Shown here: positions 44,604-56,480 of the stretch, piece after piece | How the letters are laid out: each line of letters starts with the position of its first letter | Numbering within the stretch: the stretch's first letter is position 1 | Origin: Blasia pusilla | Taxonomy: Eukaryota; Marchantiophyta; Marchantiopsida; Blasiales | DNA length: 64,000 nucleotides | Direction of reading: 5' to 3' | Assembly: GCA_050084515.1 (NCBI GenBank) | Contig: CM114272.1 | Location: 45,446,001 to 45,510,000, forward strand | Notes under the pieces: model-generated | What the model saw: the letters and a program-made list of their open reading frames with translations, nothing else | What the model was told of the DNA's origin: nothing | Database searches by the model: none | Translations under genes and position numbers: made by a program

Positions 44604-45080
44604 CTAGTCCATCCGCCTCAAGATGATCTCGCAAAGTAGTGCGGTGGTCAATCAGTGCTTGATCACACAAGGTCTGAAACTCCCCGCGGAACTTTGTACC
44701 CTGGTCTATCAACATCTCAAGTGGTGCGCCGTAATGACTCAACACTCAATCTAGGAAGGCATACGCTACTCCCTCACTCGCTTTGTCAGGCAATGCAACC
44801 AACTCTATCCACTTCGAGAAGTACTCGACCATCACCAACACATAACGACTATGGTGCTCCGTCAAAGGCAAAGGTCTTGCAAAATCCAAACTCCATCTAT
44901 AACCTAAATCCATGATCAGAAGTGGATGGAACTGTGGACATTGAACGATGCTTGGACTCGATCACACACCATGCATATGGCAACAAACTGCTGAACGTCA
45001 TTCTCCATGCCTTGCCACCAATAGTAAATCTAGAGCAAGCTGTACATCGACTTCACTCCAAAATGACCCAACTCTTGGTG
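44604..45080 (-). pseudogene. Element B integrase, N-terminal and core part
   Basis: On the minus strand this region follows element A's integrase: HAHQELGHFGVKSMYSLL (end of the 45030-45533 frame), a CMVCDRVQASFN-like stretch, then pieces of the DFAG and FSKW regions. The sequence stops at the CTAGT of element D, beyond which the remaining integrase resumes at 20604. There are many in-frame stops. Catalytic residues cannot be followed reliably. Confidence 0.75.
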
Positions 45081-46918
45081 GGCATGACGCACCAAACAGG
45101 CTCTCTGTAAAGGATGAGGCACTACACGCACTCTACCATCCTCCCACACTCGCAACACATGTGTGACCTCCCACCGAAACCATCTGGCTCGTTGTAGGAT
45201 CCGATCCCGCTCTCTAGCATCCATTGTGCTCGCGACGCTGCGAGTACGTAGGTACTCCAAGACTACTCCATCGTCGTGAATGTCTTGGCCTCCTGTTGTC
45301 TCCTCACCGGCCTTTGGATTTAAGGACTCTCCATCATACCTCGCCATCAAAGTCTCAGCAATCTGGCTCTCCATAGCGAACAAGCCCAAATAGGGAGATG
45401 CATACCATCCTGACACCAACTCCTCATCACTCTCACCATGCCAACGAGCTCCAGTCGTATCTCGCTGACTCGGACATGGGTTACGGCTCAAACCATCTGC
45501 ATCGTGGTTGAGCGTCCTAGGTCTATGCACCACCTAGAAGTCATACTCTTGCAACAAAAGAGCCCACCTCGTAAGCTTCCATGTAAGCTTGTCAGACTCC
45601 ATCACCACTTAAGTGGCTTATGGTCAGTAATGATGGTAAAGGGATTGCCAAATAGATAACATCTAAAATGTGTGATAGCCCACACTGCAGCCAAGCACTC
45701 ACCCTCATACAAGCTATACTTTGCCTTTGCAGCGTTGTTCAAGCGACTAGCGTAAGCCACCATGAACTCTCTACCATCATCGTCATGCTGGGTGAGCACG
45801 GCTCCAAGCCTCAACATGCTCCAATCGGTATGCAACGGGAAAGGACACCCCCTGATCGGTCTCCTCAATATGGGCGCAGAAGTCAATTTGTCCTTGAGCA
45901 TCTGAAATGCTCTCTCTTGCTCATCCCCCCTTGCCACTGGTGATCCACCTTGGTCATCAAGGTTAGCGACTTTGCAATCGCACTGAAACCCTTGATGTAC
46001 CGTCGATAGAAGTTTGCCAATCTCATGAATGCACAAACTCGACTCATATCTATAGGGCATGGAATGCGTGAAATAGCCTCTACCTTCGTTTGTTGCACAC
46101 CAAGGCCCCTTGGATATATTGTATGACCCAAGTACTCAATCTGGCCATAGAAGAACTTGCACTTTCCTAGATGTTGCTTCAACCCAAATAATTGCAATCT
46201 TTGAAACACCTCCTCTAGATGTCGCTCATGCTCCTCAACCGTGGCGCTAAAAACTACGATGTCATCAATATAACACCTAGAAAAATCCAAACATGCCAAG
46301 ATCCTATCCATGACCCTCTAAAACTCAGCCAGGACGTTCTTTAACCGAAATGGTAAGAATCGCCACTCGTATATACAATCCTTCCCGTGAGGATGGATGC
46401 CCCAAAATACCGTCTTCTATGTGTCCTCCAATCTGATAGGTAGCTCATGGTATCCGGCTCGCAAATCCAATGAACTGAAGACCTTTGCATGCCCAATCGC
46501 ATCAAAAATCTCCTCAGGGATGGGCATGGCATACCTATCAGACTTTGTCTACCGATCGATAGGTCGGTAATCTCCACACATCCGCCTATCTGTCCAGTTG
46601 CCATGCACATCCTTCTTGGCATGCATGAGAGTGTTAGATGCATACTCTCCATGCGACATCTCCACTTTGTCTTGCTCCAACCAATTCTTGGCTCCTACTC
46701 TGAATCAAAGCCCTCTCCATGTCATTGTACCTGTGGGATCTTTGGAAGATCAGCGCGTCACTCGACAACTCAATGCGGATCCCTAGACCCTTCAACGTAC
46801 CCAAATCATGCATACTAAATGCTAAACAACTCCTATAACTCCTAAAGAATTGGTGTATTCGGCGCCGCTCTCCTCCTGTCAACTTAGGGCCGGTATCTGT
46901 CTCCCAAGTCTCCATCAT
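45030..46918 (-). pseudogene. Element B reverse transcriptase and RNase H
   Basis: Four minus-strand frames make RT to RNase H: 46634-46918 (GPKLTGGERRRIHQFFRSYR), 46341-46652 (fingers; one frame off), 45883-46311 with CYIDDIVVFSATVEEHERHL and LGHTIYPRGLGVQQ, and 45602-46060 with RNase H LHTDWSMLRLGAVL, YEGECLA and TDHKPLKW. The DADGLSRNPCPSQ end and the ~130-residue connector are on 45030-45533. The YIDD box is intact. Order and sequence match element A at 31.6-33.4 kb. Frame changes at three places make it nonfunctional. Confidence 0.88.
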
Positions 46919-47032
46919 GACTACGGTAGGACTCTCCGGCGCGGGTGTCGGTGGTTGCTATGGTGCAACCCCGTCTTGGACAAAAGAACTCTCATCTCCA
47001 CATGCAACACCTGGAACTTGATGTTGTGGCTA

Positions 47033-48295
47033 TCATCTCTTGGTGTACCAGCAAAACATCCCAAGAAGTCCAAGGGTGTCTCTCCTCATCACCCCTGGTG
47101 TATCGATCTTCCCGGGTCTCGCCCCAGCCGCTGCCTCAATCGTCTTGGTAGGCATAGGGCTCACCAACCCAACACTTGTGATCTGTTGCATCCGCAAATG
47201 ATGCTGCTCAGCTACTCCTAAGGTGAAAATCCATGTCAAGCAGTTCAGGTCCATCGCTTGACCCAAGACATGACGTTGTGATGCCTCTCATAGTGATGGT
47301 AGTGTCGTCACTCTTATGGGGAATCCCATCACTTGCTCTCCCTCATCGGCGTTGGGCTCCACCAACCTCTGTACTTGGTCATACCAAACCAAGCCAGGTC
47401 CGGCCTCCTTGAATGCATAGGAAGGGGGAAAACTCACCAATGTGGGAAAGGTCGTCCATGGCTTGCCAATCCTGTTGACCACAGTCAATGGCGGTCGATC
47501 ATCTAGCCTCACTACTTGTGATCGACGTCCCGGATCTAATATAGAATCCACCAACCAATCAGAGGGGTGCTCCACTCTCCCATATGCCCTCCGTAACACC
47601 TCGTGTGGTACCAAGTTGATCCACCAAAGACGTGGGCGATGTGCTCATAAACCCACACTCACCGCACTCAACAACACTGCCAGGCCAATCCATATGCGCA
47701 CCTGATGTGCACTCGTCACCACGCGGGACCTTGAATCACCAAAAATTGGCACATTCTCCAAAATGTATGATGGAGAACAAGGTTGATGCTCTTGTAAATG
47801 TTGCAAGATCCGCATCATCTCCCAAAACAACTTGGATCGAGTGTTAGCTAATCCGCTACCCCGTCCAACACTCGATTGGCCCTGACACGGCCAACCAGCA
47901 ATGACCAAGTCTATGGTCCCTACCCGCTTTGAGTCGTGCTCCCCCAACAATGAAATGTCCCTAGATAGGGAACTCTGGTAACCCTGAATGGCGGACGTAG
48001 ACAACAAGTCAGGAAAAAGGAGGCGTAAGAGCGCCACATGGTGAAGTGAAGTGCGCCTCGCAACATCATCAATCTCCACATACAGATACTGCTGCATGCA
48101 CACTCCAACGTACAAAACACGAGCTAACCTAGTGCTGATCCCTCCAAAGAGATCCAACACCTGAATACCCTTCTCTGGGATGCACCACACAATCGAGGTG
48201 GTGTCCAAAGGGGTTATAGCAGCACTTCTGCCTACTTGGATATCCTCTGACTCGTCACACTCTGGTGCAAACGTCTCGCTCCACGCGGTTTGCAC
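47033..48295 (-). pseudogene. Element B C5 cytosine DNA methyltransferase
   Basis: The 216-codon frame (47645-48295) is the best view of this domain in the window. It has motif I IQVLDLFGGIS (residues 45-54), motif II YLYVEIDD (70-77), motif IV VIAGWPCQGQSSVGRG (131-145, catalytic Cys137), RSKLFWEMMRIL, and motif VI YILENVPIFG (177-186). It stops at a TGA just before AHRPRLWWINL (motif VIII), which is Arg in element A. Frames 47288-47614 and 47033-47266 continue with VWYDQVQRLVEPNADEGEQV, MGFPIRVT and MGQAMDLNCLTWI (motifs IX-X). PCQ, ENV and R-x-R equivalents mark a true C5 enzyme. It sits between protease and RT. Stop and frameshift make it a pseudogene. Confidence 0.88.
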
Positions 48296-48598
48296 ATGCT
48301 CAATGGCTAAGCGTCAAAGCTCCTCAATTGAGCCCCAAAGTAGCACCTCTCCTCCACAGACTGATGCGGCTACCATGACACTCCTCTGCATAGAAATGTC
48401 AGGAATGGGAGTATTCTCTACATGGACATGTCCCTCAATCAAATCACTAGGCCAAGTGATGGCACTACTAAATGCTGCTAAGGTTGCCATCCCTCCTCGC
48501 TGTCGCTCAATCACTACATCTGTGAATCGAATGGGTAATGAGCTAAGGTGCCCATCACATGACTGCCAACTTGGTCTGTACGACGCTGACTCCTCCCA

Positions 48599-48900
48599 CT
48601 AATTCAGGGAAAACCCCATCGGGTATAACATTGCTCCACTCACCAAGACGTCGTAGGACTGTGCATCAGTCACTATTGCCTTGGCTCGCACCACGGACTC
48701 ATCTGTAGGATGTCTTGGGAAAATCCTCACCACAATCTCATGTCGGGTGATATACTGTGTGGTACTTGCTTCATCCAAGGATGTCTGTATCTGGAATGGA
48801 CAACGCTTCACATTGGCTCTTGTCAACCCCAATCCTCTGAATGATGCTTTCCCCAACATCAGGGGTTGCACTCTTGAATCCAACTAAACGTGCGGCAGAC
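48599..48900 (-). pseudogene. Element B protease region
   Basis: The frame starts with DSRVQPLMLGKASFRGLG, where element A has DSGAQPLML, so the catalytic D-S-G has become D-S-R. It continues with TSLDEASTTQYITRHEIVV and YDVLVSGAMLYPMGFSLN as in element A. The Gly-to-Arg change in the active loop should inactivate the enzyme. The segment between 48300 and 48600 (48314-48514 minus, MATLAAFSSAITWPSDLIEG) matches the linker ahead of the methyltransferase in element A. Confidence 0.75.
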
Positions 48901-49032
48901 TAAAAGCTTTACCTCTAGGACTCACTGATTGGAAGATCTCTCCCTAGTTATCCAGAAACAAATACTAGGAGAAACCATAGCACGCTCTATCGCAGGTCTA
49001 GCGGGCATCTCCACCATCCTAGCAGCCTCATC

Positions 49033-50921
49033 CTACCACGAATCTGACGTGGACGGCCCGAGCATCCGCTCCAAGGGCAGGTCCATCACCTCCTTTGCAA
49101 TCACCTCTAAACGTGATACAAGAACTCCAACTCCATGCTCACATAGCGTAGCGGCCAGCCAAAAAACCTTGGCAGATGTACCTCCCCATGTCATAACATC
49201 GGAAGCAGAAAATAAAGGAGCGAGGTACACAACGGTGGCCACCCCCAACAACGTGCTTGACACATACCCCTCATGAGCATCAGCAATAGGAGTTGTCACA
49301 CTCGCTTCTCCCATCGCCCTCCGTGCCTGCATACCAGCAACATCACCAACTCTCTAGGAACTCTAATGGGGTCCTCATCGCCTTGAACAATGTGAAAGAC
49401 TGAGAAAGCCTAGTCTATTTCTTGGCTTCCCCTCGCTGTAGATCCAACTCTACGGTTGCTCCACGCATCACAACTGCGGCGGCCTCCATCTGGGCAACCC
49501 TGCACATCCAACCAAGATCCTCCATATCTCTGGCTGCTTCATATGATGTCGATGGCACTGATCCGGCATCGGGTAACCTAAATGCCATAGCGGCAATCTG
49601 TTCCTGTAGCTGCTGTCTCTGAGCAACCATCCCAGCCTCACGCCCGACATCTCCCTCGACGCATTTAGGTGGTGGGACTTTACGTCCTCCACGGGCAGCG
49701 CCACCATCTTGTCGGGATACTCTAGCTCCTCGTCCCCCAACGAGACCACCTGGTGCACGATCTCTAGGCCCACTTGGATCGGCTACTCGCTCTGGTGCCC
49801 TCTCTGGCCCTTGTTCTGGATGTAACTCAGGGTGTAAACTGAAACACCTGATGTGTGTATGACCATACCTCTGACAATAGTCACACTGATAACCTCCTAG
49901 TGCAGTACCATCTCCTCCTCCATGCTGAGGCACACGTCCATGACCCTGACGAGTGCAATCGCGGTCATGATGGGCTCCACCACATGACCAACAAGTAATC
50001 GTAGGCGGCTGCTACTAAGCCGCATATGAAGGTGTAGGTCTCTGTGGCACGGCCTTGTGGTATCCTCCTTGAGCTTGTGGTGCCACAGTCGACCTATCTA
50101 GGAGTCCATGTTGCTGCACTGGTGGTGCAGACAATCGTGACTGCTCTCGCCCAGAACCCATGGTGGCTACGCTCTCCTCTGCCATGTTGCACTCAAGGTT
50201 CTCGGCGGGTCCTAAAAACATCTCTCAACCTAGGGGAGGTGTTCATAAGGAGCAGCCCCTCGTGCATCCGTGTCCGCACGGTCTGGTCCAACATCGCGTA
50301 CCATGACTGGATAGCTTGAGCCTCTGTCAGCCCTTGAGAGACGTTGATCAACCAACGCAAGCGAGTGTAAGCCTCACGCAAACTCTCATCTAGGTGCCTC
50401 CGGAAGTCGTGGATGCTTCGACACCTTCTCTGTTCGTACCCCTTGGTAGCTCGCCCTCAACTCTGCGAAGAACTCAACCACGGGGTTGAACCTGGGATGA
50501 ACCCAACTAGACGGTGCAACAGCTCTATTGCGAGTGACCCCTCCTAAAACATCACTAGTGGAAGAGGAAGTAGCCTCTCCTGACTCCTCCTCCTTATCTG
50601 GGAACGGCTCCGTCCATGACACATAATGTGGGTCATAGTAGAGTAGCCATGCCTCAATCTCCTGGGCATATCTCTCGGTGAACTCATGGTAATCGTCCAT
50701 GGGCGCTCCCTCTAAATGATGGAATATATCGTTCCATGCTGTAAACGGGTTGAACTCTCTAGAGTTCCTAGCCCGCTGTGAGTCACACCAACTCCTAAAC
50801 TCCGCAATGAAGTCATGTAGCTCTACAGCACCCGAAAACCTATGTGATCCTCTACCCCGGTCGTCCATCTTGTATGTCGAACTGGAAGGACCACTCAATG
50901 TGTACGGTGGATCACTAACAC
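49033..50921 (-). pseudogene. Element B gag with zinc knuckles
   Basis: The 181-codon frame 50386-50931 gives the gag N-terminal and capsid part (FNPFTAWNDIFHHLEGAPMD, EIEAWLLYYDPHYVSWTEPF). 50193-50381 has LRWLINVSQGLTEAQAIQSW. The 172-codon frame 49415-49933 has CDYCQRYGHTHIRC (CCHC knuckle), an Arg/Gly/Pro-rich stretch, then VAQRQQLQEQIAAMAFRL. A CWSCGGAHHDRDC-type knuckle lies near 49950-49995. 49033-49332 matches the part ahead of protease. The chromovirus junction at 50921/50922 cuts the gag start. Domain order matches element A. Confidence 0.8.
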
Positions 50922-51950
50922 TGTCGTGCACCTACTCTCCTTGAACGTTAATCTTGTTGTTGCGGAAGCATGCGTTCAGTAGGTCACGCTCTCAACGTTG
51001 ATCTGCATCCAAACACCCACTTTGGTTAGTCGGGTCTTAGATAAATCAGCGGGCTAACTTCCCGAGTCCTCATCTCGGTCTCTCATCAAGCTCAAACTTC
51101 CTTGTTTCACGGTTTACAACCACGGGCAAGTCTCAAAAGGCTTGGGACAAACTTTCTGGTCGGTTCATGAACCTCAAACGGCATTTCGCACCTGGCGGTT
51201 CCAATTGTCCAATGGACATCCAATGAGTCCCTAACCGAGACTTGCACGAAGCGAATCTCGGGTTGGAATCCAAGTGTGGCGTACAAAGTCCACTCCCTTG
51301 GATCAGGTTTGGATTTCGAGTTCCAACGCCAAACTCCCATTCCATCCCGTGCCTCTGAGACGCCGTTTGGTGCTCAAAGTGGGGATTCCTGTTCCAAGAC
51401 ATCTTGGAGAGACTCCTCCCTTACTAGTACTTCTGGGGATCTCCGGGGTTCCCTACATTTAGGGAAAGACACCCGGGCCTCTCCAATTTTCCCTCAACTC
51501 CATTGCTCTCACAGTCGTTTATGGCCAATATCTCAGTCTATACTTATGCGTTTGCTAAGATTTTTGGTGCGTTGGAAGCATCTTAAGATAAAATTTCCAA
51601 CGCGCGAATGTGTCCTTAACGCATCTCAAGGCTAAACGTTATGGTCCAAAACACAGTAAAATTCCCCAAACACTAGTTGTGTTCCAAAACTGGTTCTCAC
51701 CTATTTGGCAACCAACCTTCCAAGACTCAACTCATCTCAAGTCTTTGCTCGCATTTGGTCTAGGTTTCCTGGTCGCGACCACTAACACATGAAATGCACA
51801 ACTCTGTTCCGTGTTTTGTCTCTTGGACTTTTCCAAGAGACCTTTCCAAACGCCTCTCTAAAGCGCGAGCATCGCAGCGTGAGTCCAATAGAGTTCTGCT
51901 GTTCTGCTTGGCACCTATTTGGTGTTTTTTTGGTTATGAGGGTTGCGACA
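50922..51950 (-). repeat. Chromovirus left LTR, inverted
   Basis: It starts (plus strand) TGTCGTGCACC and ends GGGTTGCGACA, the reverse complement of the family's TGTCGCGACC...CACGACA limits. It is followed inward by a pyrimidine-rich stretch (CTCCCCCTCTTC) which on the minus strand is a purine tract, as expected before a 3' LTR. So this is the 3' LTR of a minus-strand copy. Confidence 0.85.
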
Positions 51951-52009
51951 AACACACTCCTCTACACGCTCCCCCTCTTCTGAAGACAACACAGAAGGAG
52001 ATCGAGGTG

Positions 52010-54837
52010 GTCTCTCACGTTGTCGCGATAGACCACTGAGGTTGAATCAAGAAGAACTTGCTGAGTTGAAGAAACAATTGGGTGAAATCCTAGAGAGGGG
52101 TTACATCTGAACTAGCAAGTCACCTTATGGAGCGCCCGTTCTCTTTGTGAAGAAGAAGGATGGGAAGTTGAGACTCTGTGTTGATTACCGGGTGTTGAAT
52201 AAAGTGACGGTAAGGAACAACTATCCTCTCCCGAGGATGGATGACCTCTTTGATCGATTGTCAGGTGCCAAGTTTTTCAGCCGGATTGACTTGAAATCAT
52301 GATGTTATTAGATTCGGATTGCCAAAGCGGATTTAGAGAAGAATGCATGTAGAACGAGATATGATTCGTTCGAGTGTGTGGTAATGCCTTTTGGTCTTTG
52401 TAATGCGCCTCCAATGTTCACCACTTTGATGAACTCCATCCTTCATAAGGAGACGGATGAGTTTGTGATCATCTACATAGATGACATACTCATCTATTCG
52501 AAAACACTAGCGGAGCACGCTTGACATTTGAAGACGGTGTTTAAGAAACTCAAGGCGAACAAGCTATATGCGAATGCGGATAAGAGTGAGTTTGGTTTGA
52601 CGAAGATCAAATTCTTGGGGCATGTGGTTAGTGCAGATGGAATGAGTCTAGACATGGAGAAGGTAAGCGTGATTTCCGAATGGGAACCGCCTTCCACTGT
52701 GAAGGGGATGAGGAGGTTCATCGGAGCGCTCTAGTTTTACCGGACATAGGTGAAGAACTTTTTGGGAATAGTGAAACCTCTCACAGATTGGACCGAAAAA
52801 TTTTCCAACACAACATGGATTAAGGAAGTGGATAAAGCCTTCAATCAAGTCAAAGAGATCCTCTCGTAGGAACCAATTCTGAAGCTGCCAGAGTTTGACT
52901 AACCGTTCGAGGTGCACACTGATGCTAGTGATTTCGCGATTGCAGGAATGTTGGTGCAAAAAGGGAGGCCTGTAGCATACGAGAGCAAGAAGCTTAGTGA
53001 TACCGAAAGGAGCTGGCCCACTCATGAGAAAGAGTTGTTTGTGGTGGTTCATTGCTTGAGGAAGTGGCGTCACTATCTGGGACTTCACAAGACTCGAGTA
53101 TTCACCGATAACATATCGCTCAAGTATTTTGAGACCCAGGATTGCGTAACACCGAAGAAGCTTTGATGGCATGATACCTTGGCGTTGACAAATATGGAGC
53201 TAATCCACAAGCCGGGGAAAGACAATGTCATTCAAGATGCGTTAAGTTGCAGGGATGAGCATATGCCATCGACGACACAAGTGTTGAGAGCAATGTTCCC
53301 TAATGAAACAGATGTGGAAAGAAGGATTCATGAAGGATACATGAAGGATGCGCAAGTGAGGGAGTACCTTTGGAAGTTGAAGCGGGGCGAGGAGGTGGCC
53401 AATCTAAGTTTGAGATACGGCTTGCTAAGGTTTAAGCAGAGCAGGATCTATGTAGGTCAAGGCAAGCTACGGACCAAGGTGTTTGTGGAATGTCATGATG
53501 GACCTTTGGCAGGACACAAAGGGGAGAAATCCACTCTTGTTGTTTTGGGCAAGAGGTTCGTCTCGCCCAACATGAAGGAAGATGTTGCTCAATATGTGAA
53601 GACCTGCGTGACCTGTCAAACGAACAGGGTTTCTTATGAAAAGAAACAAGGCTTACTTTGTCCTTTGCCGATACCGGAGGGACCCTTGCAAAGCATTTGC
53701 ATGGATTTCATTACGAGTCTTCCATAATCTGAGGGATACAACGCTATACTTGTGATAGTTGATCGGTTTAGCAAGTTGGGGAGGTTTGTGCCGACAAGAG
53801 AGTCTGTAACGGCCTACATGACTTCTCGACTGTTCTTGGATGGTTGGTGGCAAGCTCACGGATTGCCTATGAGCATTGTGTCCGATCGAGATCTAAAGTT
53901 TATCAATGCCTTTTGGAAACATCTATTCAGGAGGTTCCAGACCAAACTCAAATTTAGTACGGCCTTCCATCTTCAAACAGATGGGCAAACGGAAAAAGTA
54001 AACTCGGTTGTGAACCAGTACTTAAGGAATTACGTGAGTGCGGACCAAAAATATTGGGCCAAGTGGCTTAGTATAGCTGAGTATTGTTACAACTTGACCA
54101 AGCATTCTGCAACAGGAGAATCTCCGTTTCTTCTGGCGTATCAAAGAGATCCAGAAGGGCCTCTTGACTTGGCTCTTTTGAGGGGCGCTACATCGGCACA
54201 CACTCGTCTAGCAACGGCAGAATATTTGCTAGTGGAAATGCGGGAACGACAAGAGCGAGCGAGGAAAATTCTTGCCAAGGCTCAACTAAGGTACGTGAAG
54301 CATGCTAACAAAAGTCGTGGCCAAGTGAGTTTCCAAGTTGGGAAACAAGTATGGTTGAGTGTAAAGAATCTCACTCTTCCAAAGGAATTGTCCCCGAAAT
54401 TTTTAGCCAAGTATGCCGGACCGTATGTGATCTAGGCAAAGCCGTTTGAGGATGTGTACACATTGGAGTTGCGAAACAAGTTCAAGATTCACCCGACTTT
54501 CCATGTGTCATTATTGAAAAAGCGTCTTCTAGACAATGTGCGTCCGGAACGAAGGATGGTGTTGAGACCACAAGCGGTCATCAGAAATGAGGAACGAGAG
54601 TTGGAGATTGAGACCATTCTGCGTTCTAGACGTAGATCCGCCAAGTACGAGTACTTGGTCAAATGGAAAGGCTACCATGTGAAAGAGGCGACTTGGATTG
54701 CAAAGGCGGATCTTGAACACGCGCAAGAAGCATTGCAAGACTTCAAATGGATGCAAGAGGCACATGCGTTAGTACATGGTGAAGCAAAGGACATAACTTG
54801 TGACCGGAAGCTTGGGCCGATAACCGGTTGTAACTAG
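52010..54837 (+). pseudogene. Chromovirus pol: RT, RNase H, integrase, chromodomain
   Basis: The translation runs [62 protein letters not shown] (RT), HTDASDFAIAGMLVQKGRPV and HEKELFVVVHCLRKW (RNase H, 52912-53166), and integrase. Integrase has a C-x2-C (TCVTCQ), then MDFITSLP, IVDRFSKLGRF, SDRDLKF and LQTDGQTEKVN, giving D, D and E. After a GPYVI-like stretch, 54454-54837 carries a chromodomain (residues 50-95: EIETILRSRR, YEYLVKWKGY, EATWIAKADLEHA). Chromodomains bind methylated histone tails and steer insertion to heterochromatin. About ten in-frame stops, for example near 52110, 52301, 53164 and 54433, show that it is dead. Confidence 0.92.
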
Positions 54838-55451
54838 AAATGTCTAGTTGTTGCAATAAAGAATCCATGGATTTGGAGATTCGATGCTTGTGATTGCGAT
54901 TTTGAGGCAATGAGTAGTTCTTCATATGCTTAGGATGTAAGTCAAGGAGGCCAAACAATGAGTATTTGATGTGAGAGCTTGTATTCGGATAAGGCATCTA
55001 GATTAGGACCAAGTGTAGAAGTACTAGAATTTGGACTTGCCCTAACATCGGCGGGGCATATTAGTCTATCTTGGGGTTTGTGGTGATCTCATTCATGTTG
55101 CATGAGTGAACTTAGTGACGCGCCTAAGTAGAATATGAGTGACCCAAGAGTAGTACGAGTTGGCTAGGTAAATAGGCGGTTGTTTACAAATCGTGAGTGA
55201 AGCGTTAGGTTGTAGACTTAGTTAGCTTATTTTGATAGTTTAGATTAGTTCTGCAGAACAAGTCTAGGCCAATTGAAGTGAAGAAGCTAATAATCCTAAG
55301 TGTTGCAAGCAAAAATCTAACACTTAATCCAAAAGAGGAATTGCGGGTTAGCTACCAGAACGCGATTTAGTGTTAAGGGGTCGGCTTCCCACAACTTAAC
55401 ATTAAAAAGGTTTGTGTTGATGAGGACATCAACGTTCTAAGGAGGGGTGAG

Positions 55452-56480
55452 TTTCGCGACCCTCATAACCAAACAACACCAAATAGGCACCAAGCGGAAC
55501 ATCAAGATTCAACTAGACTCACGTTGCGATGCTCGCGCTTTGGAGAGGCGTTTGGGAAGGTCTCTTGGAAAAGTCCAAGAGACAAAACGTGGAATATAGT
55601 TGTGTGTTTCATGCGTTAGTGGTTGTGACCAGGAAACCTAGACCAAATGCAAGCCAAGACTTGAGATGAGTTGAGTCTTGGAAGGTTGGTTGCCAAAGAC
55701 GTGAGAACGAGTTTTGGAACTTGACTAGCGTTTGGGACATTTGACTGTTTTTTGGACCATAACGTTTAGACCCAAGATGCGTTTAGAAAAAATAAGAGCG
55801 TGTTGGAAAGATTATCTTAAGGCGCTTCCAACGCACCAAAGATCCTAGCAAACGCATAAGTACAAAGTGAGATATTGGCCAAAAACAAATGTGAGAGCAA
55901 TCGGGTTGAGGGCCAATTGGAGAGGCCCGGATGTATTTCCCTAAATGTAGGGAACCTTGGAGATCCCCTCAAGTACTAGTAAGGTAGGAGTCTCTCCAAG
56001 ATGTCTTGGAACACGAGTCCCCACTTTAAGCACCAAACGGCATCTTAGAGGCACGGGATGGAACGGGAGTTTGGCGTTGGAACTCGAAACCCAAACCTGA
56101 TCCAAGGGAGTGGACTTTGTACGCCACACTTGGATTCCAACCCAAGATTCATGTTGTGCAAGTCTCGGTTAGGGACTCATTGGATGTCCATCCGAAAATT
56201 GGAATTGCGAGGGGCAAAATGCCGTTTGAGGTTCCTAAACCGACCACAAAGTCTGTCCCCAGTCTTCTGAGACTTGCCCGTGTTGTAAACAGCGAAACTA
56301 GGAAGGTTGAGCTTGATGAGAGATCAAGACGAGAACTTGGAAAGTTAGCCCGCTGATTGATCCAAGACATGACTAACCAAAGTGTGTGTTTGGATGCCGA
56401 TCAGCATTGAGAGTATGACCTACTGAACGCACGCTTCTACAACAACAAGATTAATGTTCAAGGAGAGTAGGCGCACGACA
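55452..56480 (+). repeat. Chromovirus right (3') LTR
   Basis: It follows a purine tract (AAGGAGGGGTGAG, 55439-55450), the usual plus-strand primer site. The start reads TTCGCGACC where TGTCGCGACC is expected; the end is GCGCACGACA. It matches the solo LTR at 4720-5720 throughout with moderate divergence. Confidence 0.88.

Larger units (their letters stand above)
50922..56480 (+). mobile_element. Broken chromovirus with inverted LTRs
   Basis: A Ty3/gypsy chromovirus lies in element B. The right LTR (55452-56480) is in the same direction as the pol gene. The left LTR (50922-51950) is inverted, with its 3' end outward. Gag and protease are absent: pol starts within the RT lead-in near 52010. 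No target duplication is seen at the two outer ends (AACAC left, CACGT right). Compared with element A about 60 bp of element B is missing at the junction. This fits recombination or deletion between two opposed insertions rather than one clean insertion. Confidence 0.85.

Noticed and set aside
52010-54837. Chromovirus stops as proof of cytosine-deamination decay
   Set aside because: Several stops could be C-to-T changes from CAG or CGA, but only one comparable case in elements A/B (CAG to TAG at 30426) is clear, and others are transversions, so the pattern is not established by eye.
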